Below, one piece after another: positions 17,483 through 25,009 of a stretch of DNA of 64,000 nucleotides (positions are counted from its first letter, which is position 1; the number at the start of each line of letters is the position of its first letter). The position numbers and the translations under genes were made by a program. The DNA lies in contig NZ_CP118527.1 in the NCBI RefSeq assembly GCF_028885415.1, positions 7,378,001-7,442,000 on the forward strand, given 5' to 3'. The notes under the pieces were generated by a model. It made no database searches. It was not told where the DNA came from and saw nothing but the letters and a program-made list of their open reading frames with translations. This stretch comes from Streptomyces coeruleorubidus (GTDB taxonomy: Bacteria; Actinomycetota; Actinomycetes; Streptomycetales; Streptomycetaceae).

Positions 17483-17821
17483 GGCAGCGGACCCTACGCC
17501 GGGCCACTGACAGCGCCCCTGCCCTTCCTGGTGCCGCAGGGTCGTAATCCCGCCGAATTTGCGGACGTGGTGTACGGCGAGGTGAGCGACGACGCGAGCG
17601 GCGCGAGAATGGTGAGGGCCTGGCGACGTCCGCGCGGCAGCTACGCAGAAACGATCCGTCGGACATGTACCGATGTACCGCAGACAGACCCCCTCCCCGG
17701 CCGGGCACGCTCCGCAGACGCGATCGCACCCTCGTCAGACCGCACCCTTGTCAGACCGCACCGTCTTCAGAACGCACCGTCTTCAGACCGGCCCGAACGC
17801 GCCGGAACGGAGGACTGACTC
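17483..17821. other. Non-coding gap containing a 4 x 16 bp tandem repeat
   Basis: This stretch separates the divergent SUKH gene and amidase gene and probably holds both promoters. No conserved frame was found. Its right part is the tandem repeat annotated at 17725-17788. Confidence 0.5.
17725..17788 (+). repeat. Four tandem 16-bp repeats upstream of the amidase
   Basis: Units CGCACCCTCGTCAGAC, CGCACCCTTGTCAGAC, CGCACCGTCTTCAGAA and CGCACCGTCTTCAGAC follow each other exactly. They end 33 bases before the amidase start. They could be a slippage product or a repeated binding site; 16 bases is not a whole number of helical turns. Confidence 0.8.
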
Positions 17822-18883
17822 ATGGCCACCCCGCTCACCGCCGCCCGGCTCGTCGCCGCGCTGAAGGCCGAGGGCTGCGCCGTTCACGAGGTCGGCGGAT
17901 GGCGCACCAACAACCGTAACCACAAGGGTCCGTGGGGTCCCGTGCACGGGGTGATGATCCACCACACCGTCACCGGGCCCGGCACGGACGTCGTCGAGCT
18001 GATCTACCACGGCCACAGCGCCCTGCCCGGTCCGCTCGCCACCGGATGCATCACCAAGGACGGCGTCGTCCACCTGACCGGCAACGGCCGGGCCAACCAC
18101 GCCGGTGGCGGCGACGGTGACGTGCTCGATGCCGTCATCGGCGAGTCGTACGGCACCTACCCGCCCGCGACGCACGAGCACGACGGCTCGGCGGGCGCGG
18201 TCGACGGCAACGCCCGTTTCTACGGCTGGGAGTGCGAGAACAAGGGCGACGGCAAGGATCCGTGGCCGACTGCCCAGTACATCGCCATCGTCAAGGCCAC
18301 CGCCGCGGTCTGCCGCGCGCACGGCTGGGGCCCCAAGAGCGCGATCGGACACCTGGAATGGAGCGACTGGAAGGTCGACCCGCGCGGATTCGACATGGCC
18401 GACTTCCGCCGTGACGTCGCCGAGGCCCTGGCCCTCCCGGCGGGCCTGTGGGAAGGAGAGGACCCCATGCCCCAGTACGTCAACCTCGGTATCTCCGGGG
18501 GATATCGGCTCGCGCCCGGAGCCTGGGACTCGATCGAGTTCGCCACGGAGTGGGCCGACGAGACCGGCGACCACGCCACCGGCGGGAGCGTATTCGCCCG
18601 TGGCCCGGCCCGGTTCAGCGGGAGCGTCAGCCTCCACATAGACGGACTGCCGACGGGTGCGGTCGTCCAGGCGCGCATGTCGGAATACCAGGGCGACCAG
18701 CACCGCGCGGACCATCCCATCCACGAGATCGTCGGCACCGGGGGCGGCACCTTCGCGGTCGTGCCCCTGACGAAGCGGCTCCCGTCGGGCCGGAGCATGC
18801 GGGTGCGGCTGCTGAACCAGGCCGCCGCCCCGGTCACCGTCGCCAGCGCGGTGCTGACCGTGCTGGTGTGGAAGGAGACCTAG
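17822..18883 (+). CDS. N-acetylmuramoyl-L-alanine amidase (PGRP/amidase-2 fold)
   Basis: A 353-residue peptidoglycan amidase. The catalytic domain (about 1-195) shows zinc ligands in MIHHTVTG (H47/H48) and IGHLEWSDWKVDP (H177 and D186, with K184 as the usual catalytic lysine), plus NHAGGG. These enzymes cut the bond between MurNAc and L-Ala. Residues 200-353 form a beta-rich C-terminal domain of unknown function. No signal peptide is visible, which fits a phage-type endolysin. ATG 17822 is preceded by GGAGGA with a short purine run. The TAG stop coincides with an IS630 insertion site, but the protein end is unchanged. Confidence 0.85.
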   Translation: MATPLTAARLVAALKAEGCAVHEVGGWRTNNRNHKGPWGPVHGVMIHHTVTGPGTDVVELIYHGHSALPGPLATGCITKDGVVHLTGNGRANHAGGGDGDVLDAVIGESYGTYPPATHEHDGSAGAVDGNARFYGWECENKGDGKDPWPTAQYIAIVKATAAVCRAHGWGPKSAIGHLEWSDWKVDPRGFDMADFRRDVAEALALPAGLWEGEDPMPQYVNLGISGGYRLAPGAWDSIEFATEWADETGDHATGGSVFARGPARFSGSVSLHIDGLPTGAVVQARMSEYQGDQHRADHPIHEIVGTGGGTFAVVPLTKRLPSGRSMRVRLLNQAAAPVTVASAVLTVLVWKET

Positions 18884-20069
18884 TGATCTGGTCTTGAGTT
18901 CACGTCTCGCCACGTGAGTCGTGGTTCGTTTCAGATTTCGGCTCGGGCGGTGACAGCGGCTGGCGGCTGCGGTCTGCTGGAGGAATGGGGGACAGCAGGC
19001 TGCAACCGCTGGTGTTATCCGAGGACGAGCGGCTGGTGTTGCAGGGGTGGGCCAAACGGCGGACAACCGCGCAGGGTCTGGCCAAGCGGGCACGGATCGT
19101 GCTGGCGTGCGCGGACGGGCTGAACAACACCGCGGTGGCCGCGCGGCTGGACACTGATCGGGGGACCGTGAGCCGGTGGCGGACCAGATTTCTGCAGCGC
19201 CGTCTCGATGGTCTGTCCGACGAGCTGCGTCCCGGCGTGCCCCGCACCATCACCGACGCCCAGGTGGAAGAGGTGGTGGTGCGCACGCTGGAAGAGGTGC
19301 CCGAGGGCGCCACCCACTGGTCGAAGCGGGAGTTGGCCCGGCGGGTGGGGATCTCGCCGACGAGTGTGCTGCGGATCTGGCGGGCCTTCGGGCTGCAGCC
19401 CTGGCGCACGGAGACCTTCAAGATTTCTCCGGACCCGCTGCTGATCGACAAGATCCGTGACGTGGTCGGACTGTATCTCGCCCCGCCGGCGAACGCGGCC
19501 GTCTTCGCGGTCGACGAGAAGCCGCAGATCCAGGCCCTGGAACGGACAGCTCCGGTACTGCCGATGGTCCCGGGCATCCCCGAGCGGCGCAGCTTCGACT
19601 ACGTCCGGCACGGCACCGTGGACCTGTTCGCCGCCCTGAACACCGCCACCGGCAAGGTGATCGGCAAGCTGTCCGCGCAGCACCGGGCCGTGGACTTCCG
19701 CGACTTCCTCGACGAGATCGACCGCCAGACCGATCCCGGCCTGGCGGTCCACGTGATCTGCGACAACCTCTCCGCCCACAAGGCGCCGGTGGTCCACAAG
19801 TGGCTTCTGGCCCATCCCCGGTTCGAGCTGCATTTCACCCCGACTTACTCGTCCTGGATCAACCAGGTCGAGCGGTGGTTCGCCGAACTACAGCGGCGCT
19901 GCCTCGAACGCGGCGTGTTCTGCTCACTCGACGAGCTCAAGACCGCCCTCGAGGACTGGATCAAGACCTGGAACGAGCAGGCCCGGCCCTTCAAGTGGAC
20001 CAAGACCGCAGACCAGATCATCGACCGCATCTGCCGCTACTGCGACAGGATCTCCGGACCGGGACACTA
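18881..20069 (+). mobile_element. IS630-family insertion sequence with TA target duplication
   Basis: The element spans 18883-20067 (1185 bases) and is flanked by TA on both sides (18881-18882 and 20068-20069), the hallmark target duplication of IS630/Tc1-type elements. The terminal inverted repeats are imperfect: left end GTGATCTGGTCTTGAGTTC and inverted right end GTGTCCCGGTCCGGAGATC match at 13 of 19 positions. It carries one transposase gene. Removing it restores ...GAGACC TAG GAC..., so it landed in the stop codon of the amidase gene. Confidence 0.85.
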
Positions 20070-20070
20070 G
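18985..20070 (+). CDS. IS630 family transposase
   Basis: A 361-residue DDE transposase. An N-terminal homeodomain-like DNA-binding region (GLNNTAVAARLDTDRGTVSR, then HWSKRELARRVGISPTSVLR) is followed by the catalytic core: D177 in FAVDEKP, D260 in VICDNLSAHK and E296 in NQVERWF, giving DD35E spacing. The frame is intact, so the element may still be active. The ATG follows GGAGGA with no gap, an unusually tight site. The TAG stop uses the TA of the right target duplication. Confidence 0.93.
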   Translation: MGDSRLQPLVLSEDERLVLQGWAKRRTTAQGLAKRARIVLACADGLNNTAVAARLDTDRGTVSRWRTRFLQRRLDGLSDELRPGVPRTITDAQVEEVVVRTLEEVPEGATHWSKRELARRVGISPTSVLRIWRAFGLQPWRTETFKISPDPLLIDKIRDVVGLYLAPPANAAVFAVDEKPQIQALERTAPVLPMVPGIPERRSFDYVRHGTVDLFAALNTATGKVIGKLSAQHRAVDFRDFLDEIDRQTDPGLAVHVICDNLSAHKAPVVHKWLLAHPRFELHFTPTYSSWINQVERWFAELQRRCLERGVFCSLDELKTALEDWIKTWNEQARPFKWTKTADQIIDRICRYCDRISGPGH

Positions 20071-20134
20071 GACCTGTCTGGCGGCGACGGACGAGGCGTG
20101 GACCGTTCCTGACCGAGCCGCGGCATCCCTTCAC

Positions 20135-20153
20135 CGTCTCCCTCACGGAGACG
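20135..20153 (+). terminator. Weak hairpin terminator, formerly of the amidase gene
   Basis: CGTCTCC and GGAGACG form a 7-bp stem with a 5-base loop, without a T run. Before the IS insertion it would have lain about 65 bases after the amidase stop. Confidence 0.35.
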
Positions 20154-20328
20154 ATCGCCCGTCCGGACACGTATACCCGGGCATGAACCGAAGCGAGTCA
20201 CCTCCGTTACGAGTTGAACCGGGGCACGGCCCTGTGATTAGGGTGCGGGCGATGTTCTGCGCAGACCCCACCCCCTTATCCCGAGTAGGACGAGGCACAG
20301 CCGCTTCGCGTTGCTTCGGGAGGGCCCC

Positions 20329-21447
20329 GTGAGTGACACGGTGACGACGGTCCGCCCGGCGGCCGAGGAGGACCGGGCCTCCCGGGGAAGGGAGCAGGGG
20401 GCGGCGGCCCGGCCGGTGCGGCAGCGGGACGCGTTCTTCGACAACGCCAAGTACCTGGCGATCGTGCTGGTGGCCGTGGGACACGCCTGGGAGCCGCTGC
20501 GGCCCGGCAGCAGGGCCGTCACGGCCCTCTACATGTTCGTCTACGCCTTCCACATGCCGGCGTTCATCATCGTCTCCGGATACTTCTCGCGCACCTTCGA
20601 CGGGACCCCGGGCCGCCTCAAACGCCTGGTCACCGGTGTCGCCGTGCCGTACGTGGTGTTCGAGACGGCGTACACCCTGTTCACCCGGTGGACCAGCCAG
20701 GACCCCGACCGCCCGGTCAGCCTGCTGGATCCCCTGTATCTGACCTGGTTCCTGGCGGCGCTGTTCGTCTGGCGGCTGACGACGCCCCTGTGGCGGCATG
20801 TGCGCCGGCCGCTGCCGACGGCCCTCGTCGTCGCGATGCTGGCGACGCTCTCGCCGTCCATCGGCCACGACCTCGACCTCCAGCGCACCCTCCAGTTCCT
20901 GCCGTACTTCGTGTTCGGCCTGCTGCTGCGGCCGGAGCACTTCCGGCTGGTGCGCCGGCGCACGGTGCGGATCCTCGCCGTGCCGGTGGCCGGGTGCGCC
21001 CTGGGGGTGGCGTACTGGGCGGTGCCGCGGATGAACTACGCGTGGTTCTTCCACGCCGACAGCGCCCGGGAACTGGCCGCCCCGTTCTGGTACGGGCCCG
21101 TGATGACGCTGGCCGCCTTCGGCTGCTCGGCCGTCCTGGTCGCCTGTTTCCTCGCCTGGGTGCCCGGGCGCCGGACGTGGTTCACCGCGCTGGGCGCGGG
21201 CACGCTGTACGGCTATCTGCTGCACGGATTCGTCGCGCAGGCCGCCAAGCACTGGGGCTGGTACGAGCCTGCCTGGGTCCACCGGCCCGTCGGCGCGGTC
21301 GCCGCCGCCCTGGTCGCGGCCGTGGTCGTCACGGCGCTGTGCACGTCGCCCGTGCGGCGTGTCTTCCGCTGCGTGACGGAACCGGGGATGGCGTGGGCCT
21401 TCGGCAGGGCGAACGCGGTCCCGCGGCCGGGCGATGCCCGTGGGTGA
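20329..21447 (+). CDS. Acyltransferase-3 family membrane protein
   Basis: A 372-residue membrane enzyme with about ten hydrophobic helices. The start of the domain reads FDNAKYLAIVLVAVGHAWEP with the conserved histidine, then FHMPAFIIVSGYFSR, as in fucose-4-O-acetylase-like members. Later LHGFVAQAAKHWGW contains a second conserved histidine region. The first 35 residues are a cytoplasmic polar tail. GTG 20329 is chosen over TTG 20311 because CGGGAGGG at 20317-20323 fits it. It probably transfers an acyl group to a sugar or lipid; the acceptor is unknown. Confidence 0.83.
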   Translation: MSDTVTTVRPAAEEDRASRGREQGAAARPVRQRDAFFDNAKYLAIVLVAVGHAWEPLRPGSRAVTALYMFVYAFHMPAFIIVSGYFSRTFDGTPGRLKRLVTGVAVPYVVFETAYTLFTRWTSQDPDRPVSLLDPLYLTWFLAALFVWRLTTPLWRHVRRPLPTALVVAMLATLSPSIGHDLDLQRTLQFLPYFVFGLLLRPEHFRLVRRRTVRILAVPVAGCALGVAYWAVPRMNYAWFFHADSARELAAPFWYGPVMTLAAFGCSAVLVACFLAWVPGRRTWFTALGAGTLYGYLLHGFVAQAAKHWGWYEPAWVHRPVGAVAAALVAAVVVTALCTSPVRRVFRCVTEPGMAWAFGRANAVPRPGDARG

Positions 21448-21450
21448 TGC

Positions 21451-21624
21451 CTACTGCTGGGCGCCGGCTTCCTGCTGCACCGGTGCGTGCCCGTTCAGGG
21501 CCTGCGTCATCTGGTGCTGCGTCTCTTCGGCGACCACGCGAGCCTCTTCGACGACGTCACCGCGTTCGCGTATGAGGCTCTCGTAGATCGGCAGTTCTTC
21601 GTTCCGGGTCGAGTCGGGTTTCAC
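21451..21624 (-). CDS. Small hypothetical protein (57 aa) downstream of a RiPP-like precursor
   Basis: A 57-residue, strongly acidic, helical peptide: ELPIYESLIRERGDVVEEAR then VVAEETQHQMTQALNGHA and a Gln-rich tail. GTG 21624 has GGACAAT ahead, a weak ribosome site. It ends three bases from the convergent acyltransferase gene. It is on the same strand as, and about 200 bases after, the precursor-like gene, but a strong terminator separates them. Function unknown. Proteins shorter than 60 residues are easily missed, so conservation should decide. Confidence 0.5.
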   Translation of the reverse strand: MKPDSTRNEELPIYESLIRERGDVVEEARVVAEETQHQMTQALNGHAPVQQEAGAQQ

Positions 21625-21784
21625 AGGGATTGTCCTATCGCTTTACAGCCGGTTCTGAGGGGCCTGTGTAAGTCTGCGTCATGCCCTGCCGCGGTGTTAC
21701 CCACCCCGGTCATGTCCAGAATTCCGTCACGAGCTTCGCAAATTCCCCAACTTTGCGACCGTGAGGAAAGTCCTGGGTACGGCG

Positions 21785-21816
21785 AAGGGCCCCGGGAATC
21801 GCGTCCCGGGGCCCTT
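21785..21816 (-). terminator. Strong intrinsic terminator after the RiPP-like gene
   Basis: A perfect 13-bp stem (AAGGGCCCCGGGA and its complement) with a 6-base loop lies 12 bases after the stop codon of the minus-strand precursor gene. Confidence 0.75.
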
Positions 21817-21828
21817 ACGCGGATGTCG

Positions 21829-22053
21829 TCAGAGCGACGTCGTGTGAATGCCCCCGCTGCCGCCGGCCGCAGCGCCCTCCGGCGACAGGGCCCCCTGGAG
21901 CTCGGCGCAGGCACCTGCGGTGAGGGGCTCGATCAGGCCGCTGGTGAGGCTGCCCGCGAGGTCCAGGGAGGCGCCGCCCGCCATGCCGCCGGAGACGTTG
22001 TCCAGGTCGGCGTCGGAGAGCTCGGCGCTGTCGACCTGAGGGGTGAGGTTCAT
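21829..22053 (-). CDS. RiPP precursor-like peptide with double-glycine leader
   Basis: A 74-residue peptide. The N-terminal part AELSDADLDNVSGG is a classic leader of class II lanthipeptide-type precursors: acidic ELSDxDLxxVSGG ending in a double-glycine cleavage site. The C-terminal core (residues 24-74) is rich in Gly, Ala, Ser and Thr, and has a single Cys in TAGACAELQ. ATG 22053 is preceded by GAAGGGA. No LanM, LanT or other modifying gene is in the window, so it is an orphan. One Cys allows at most one thioether ring. It may be matured by distant enzymes or be an unmodified bacteriocin-like peptide. Confidence 0.65.
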   Translation of the reverse strand: MNLTPQVDSAELSDADLDNVSGGMAGGASLDLAGSLTSGLIEPLTAGACAELQGALSPEGAAAGGSGGIHTTSL

Positions 22054-22440
22054 TGGAGGTGTTTCCCTTCGCGTGAATGTCTCGCAATGGCGGCGCGCGT
22101 GGGGGGTTGCCGGACCCGGAACCGAGATTCCGCACCGACGGCTCCGCCGTGCCCAGGATCAAAGCACTCCGTGGCAGAAAAGTTCCAGCCGCATCCCGGC
22201 TCACCACCGCGTCTTTCGACGACCTCCTTCACTGCCATGACCACGGGCACACGAAATGCGCCCATTCCTTCACACAGTCTGTCGCCCTGCCACGCCCACG
22301 TGTATTGCGCCCCGATTCCCGAAGCGGGCACTTCGACGCCAAGTTCCCATGGCGTGCCGCGGACTTGGCGCCCGGCGTGCCGTCCCATGGAGTACTGGCG
22401 AACGGTGTGCAGATTGGCTGGAGGTTCGGATTCCGCTCCG
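22054..22440. other. Long non-coding leader region before the RiPP-like gene
   Basis: These 387 bases separate the precursor-like gene from the CBS-domain gene, both on the minus strand. No conserved frame or strong hairpin was recognised. The length suggests an independent, possibly complex promoter for the precursor. Confidence 0.45.
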
Positions 22441-23463
22441 TCAGGCCGCCGCGGCCGACTGCATCAGCCGGGCCAGCAGGTCGTCCAGGGTGACCAGGCC
22501 GGTGAGCCGGCCGGCGGTGTCACGGACCACGGCCAGGGAGGACCGGCGGCGGCGCAGCACCTCGATCGCGTCGGCGACCGTGGTGGCCTCCGTCAGCTCG
22601 GGTACCGGACGGGCCAGTTCGCGGGCGGTCGTCGCACGCCCCCGGGCCCGGGCGACCAGGGCGTCACGGGCGTGGACCGAGCCGAGGACGGTGCCGTTCT
22701 CCCGGACGAGCAACCGGGTGCGGTCGAGGCCGGTGGCCAGCCGCAGCAGCGCCTCGACGTCCGTGCCGCCCTCGACCCAGGTGAGCTCCGCGGCCGGGAT
22801 CCGCAGCGCCGCGACCGGCGTCTCCGGCTCGGTCAGCGAGCGGGTCAGCAGCTCCGAGTCGGTCGCGCTGATCAGGCCCAGCCGCTCGGACTCGGCCACC
22901 AGGTGCGTCAGCTGCTCCCGGTTGTGCACCGAGGCCAGCTGGTCGCGCGGGGCCACCCGGCACAGCCGTACCAGCGCGTTGCTCACCGCGTTGAGCAGCC
23001 GGATCAGCGGCCGTACGGTTCGCACCACGGCCCGGAACGGCGGGGAGAGCAGCATCGCCGAACGCTCGGGGTGGGCGATCGCCCACGACTTGGGAGCCAT
23101 CTCGCCGACCACCATGTGCAGGAACACCACCACGGCCATCGCCACGGCGAACGCCACGCCGTAGCTCACGGCACCGGGCAGGCCCAGCTTGTGCAGCAGC
23201 GGGTCGAGTTCGTGCGAGATCGCCGGCTTCGACACCGAGCCCAGGCCCAGCGTGCACACGGTGATGCCCAGCTGGGCACCGGCCAGCATCAGCGACAGCT
23301 CGCGCATACCGGCCAGCGCCGCCCCGGCTCCGCGCCGCCCCTCGGCCGCCGCCTTCTCCATGCGGTGCCGCTTGGCGGCGACCAGCGCGAACTCGGCCGC
23401 CACGAAGAAGCCGCTGCCGATCAGCAGCAGCACGGTCACGAAGACCGCCATCGGGAAACTCAC
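22441..23463 (-). CDS. CNNM/DUF21 and CBS-domain membrane protein
   Basis: A 340-residue member of the CNNM/CorC (hemolysin-C-like) family. Residues 1-170 are the DUF21 transmembrane domain, including FFVAAEFALVAAKRHRME and LHMVVGEMAPKSWAIAHPER, which carries the conserved GExxPK motif. Residues about 200-335 form a CBS pair. The C-terminal CorC/HlyC domain found in many homologues is missing. Members are linked to magnesium or cobalt export. GTG overlaps the upstream paralogue's stop by 4 bases, so the two are co-translated and may form a heterodimer. Confidence 0.85.
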   Translation of the reverse strand: MSFPMAVFVTVLLLIGSGFFVAAEFALVAAKRHRMEKAAAEGRRGAGAALAGMRELSLMLAGAQLGITVCTLGLGSVSKPAISHELDPLLHKLGLPGAVSYGVAFAVAMAVVVFLHMVVGEMAPKSWAIAHPERSAMLLSPPFRAVVRTVRPLIRLLNAVSNALVRLCRVAPRDQLASVHNREQLTHLVAESERLGLISATDSELLTRSLTEPETPVAALRIPAAELTWVEGGTDVEALLRLATGLDRTRLLVRENGTVLGSVHARDALVARARGRATTARELARPVPELTEATTVADAIEVLRRRRSSLAVVRDTAGRLTGLVTLDDLLARLMQSAAAA

Positions 23464-24812
23464 GCCATCTCCTCGGCTTCTTCGGCTTCCTCGGCGTCCA
23501 CGAACGGACTAATCCGGACGCGGTCGGCCACGTGCCGGTCCAGCGTGCGGACGTCGATCACGGCGCGGCCGCCTTCGGGCAGCTCGACCGTGACCCGGTC
23601 GCCGACCGTCGGGAAGCGGCCGAGCCGGTCCACGACCAGTCCGGCCACGGTGTCGTAGTCGTCGTCCTCCGGCAGCCGGACACCGGTGGCCTCGGCCACC
23701 TCGTCCAGCCGGCGGCCGGCGTCCACCAGCCAGCCGTCGCCGTCCGCGATGGCGAGCACGGTCACCTTGTCGGACTCGTCCGCGATGTCGCCGACCAGTT
23801 CCTCGGCGATGTCCTCGTACGTGACGATGCCCGCCACGCCGCCGTGCTCGTCGAGGACGACCGCGAACTCGTCGTCCTGCTCCCGCATCCGCGTCACCGC
23901 GTCGGGCAGCGCGAGCGTGTCCGGCAGCAGTAGCGGCCGCCGGGCCACCTCACCGGCACTCGCGCCGGCGAGGCGGGCGGCAGGCAGCGCCATCAGCTCG
24001 CGCACGCCGAGCACGCCCACGATGTCGTCCGGGTGGTCGCCGAGGACGGGGTAGTTGGAGTGGCCGTGCTCGGCGATCAGGCCGACCGCCTCGTCGGCGC
24101 CGGCGTCCTTGCGGACGAAGACGGCGTCGGCGCGCGGCACCATCACCTCGTCGAGGGTGCGCTCGGAGAATTCCAGCGCGTGGTCCAGCAGCGCGGCGGT
24201 GTCCTTGGGCAGGGCGCCCTGCTCGTGCGACTCGCCGATCAGATGGCCCAGCTCCTCCAGCGTGGCGCCGTGATGCAGCTCCTCGACCGGCTCGATGCCG
24301 GCCTTGCGCAGCAGCTTGTTCGCGGCGCTGTCGAAGACGTGTACGACAGGGCCCACGACCTTCAGATACGCCAGCGTCGACGGGGCCAGCGCCTTCGCCA
24401 GCCGCTCCGGCACGGCGATGGCGAGGTTCTTCGGGGCCAGCTCGCCCAGCACCATCTGCACGACCGTGGCCAGGACGAAGGCCAGCGTCACGGAGACGCC
24501 GCTCACGGCCGCGCCGGGCAGGCCGAGCCCGGACAGGGCGGGCCTGAGCAGCGCGGACACCGACGGCTCGGCGATGAAGCCGACGACCAGGCCGGTGACG
24601 GTGATGCCGAGCTGCGCGCCCGACAGCATGAACGACAGCCGCTCCAGGACCCGCAGGGCGCGGGCGGCCTTCTTGTCCCCGGCCTCGGCCTCGCGCGCGA
24701 GGGTGAGCCGGTCCGCGGAGACGTAGGCGAACTCCTGGGCGACGAAGTAGCCGGTGCCGGCGGTCAGCACGAACACGGCGAGCAGGCCCAGGAGGGCGTT
24801 CGCGGCACTCAC
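23460..24812 (-). CDS. CNNM/CorC family protein with CBS and CorC_HlyC domains
   Basis: A 450-residue, full-length member of the family: an N-terminal DUF21 membrane domain (FVAQEFAYVSADRLTL, VLGELAPKNLAIAVPER), a CBS pair (about 205-325, with VMVPRADAVFV and DDEFAVVLDEHGGVAGIVTY), and a C-terminal CorC_HlyC domain (about 340-430). It is likely a divalent cation exporter or regulator in the membrane. The GTG start has a purine-rich GGGATGG ahead. It forms a two-gene operon with the shorter paralogue, and both chains share the same fold, suggesting duplication. Confidence 0.88.
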   Translation of the reverse strand: MSAANALLGLLAVFVLTAGTGYFVAQEFAYVSADRLTLAREAEAGDKKAARALRVLERLSFMLSGAQLGITVTGLVVGFIAEPSVSALLRPALSGLGLPGAAVSGVSVTLAFVLATVVQMVLGELAPKNLAIAVPERLAKALAPSTLAYLKVVGPVVHVFDSAANKLLRKAGIEPVEELHHGATLEELGHLIGESHEQGALPKDTAALLDHALEFSERTLDEVMVPRADAVFVRKDAGADEAVGLIAEHGHSNYPVLGDHPDDIVGVLGVRELMALPAARLAGASAGEVARRPLLLPDTLALPDAVTRMREQDDEFAVVLDEHGGVAGIVTYEDIAEELVGDIADESDKVTVLAIADGDGWLVDAGRRLDEVAEATGVRLPEDDDYDTVAGLVVDRLGRFPTVGDRVTVELPEGGRAVIDVRTLDRHVADRVRISPFVDAEEAEEAEEMA

Positions 24813-25009
24813 CGAACACCATCCCGCCGTGTGCCGCGATCACTGGTGTCGTGGCGGAATGGTCGGGGACTGTGCCCCGCGGGGTCCGTCGGACTGGCGG
24901 ACAACAAGTGGCTCCTTATGCGTGGTGTGTCTCCGGGGCAACGTTCGTCGTCGCGCCCGTGTTCCCGGATTCTACGACGGTGTAGAGACCGTCGCTCGGG
25001 CATGGCGGC

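Noticed and set aside
20135..20153. Hairpin considered as part of the IS630 element
   Set aside because: It lies outside the TA-flanked unit and belongs to the sequence that followed the amidase before insertion.
22050..22388. 112-codon minus-strand frame upstream of the RiPP-like gene
   Set aside because: No conserved pattern and no good ribosome site; more likely leader sequence.
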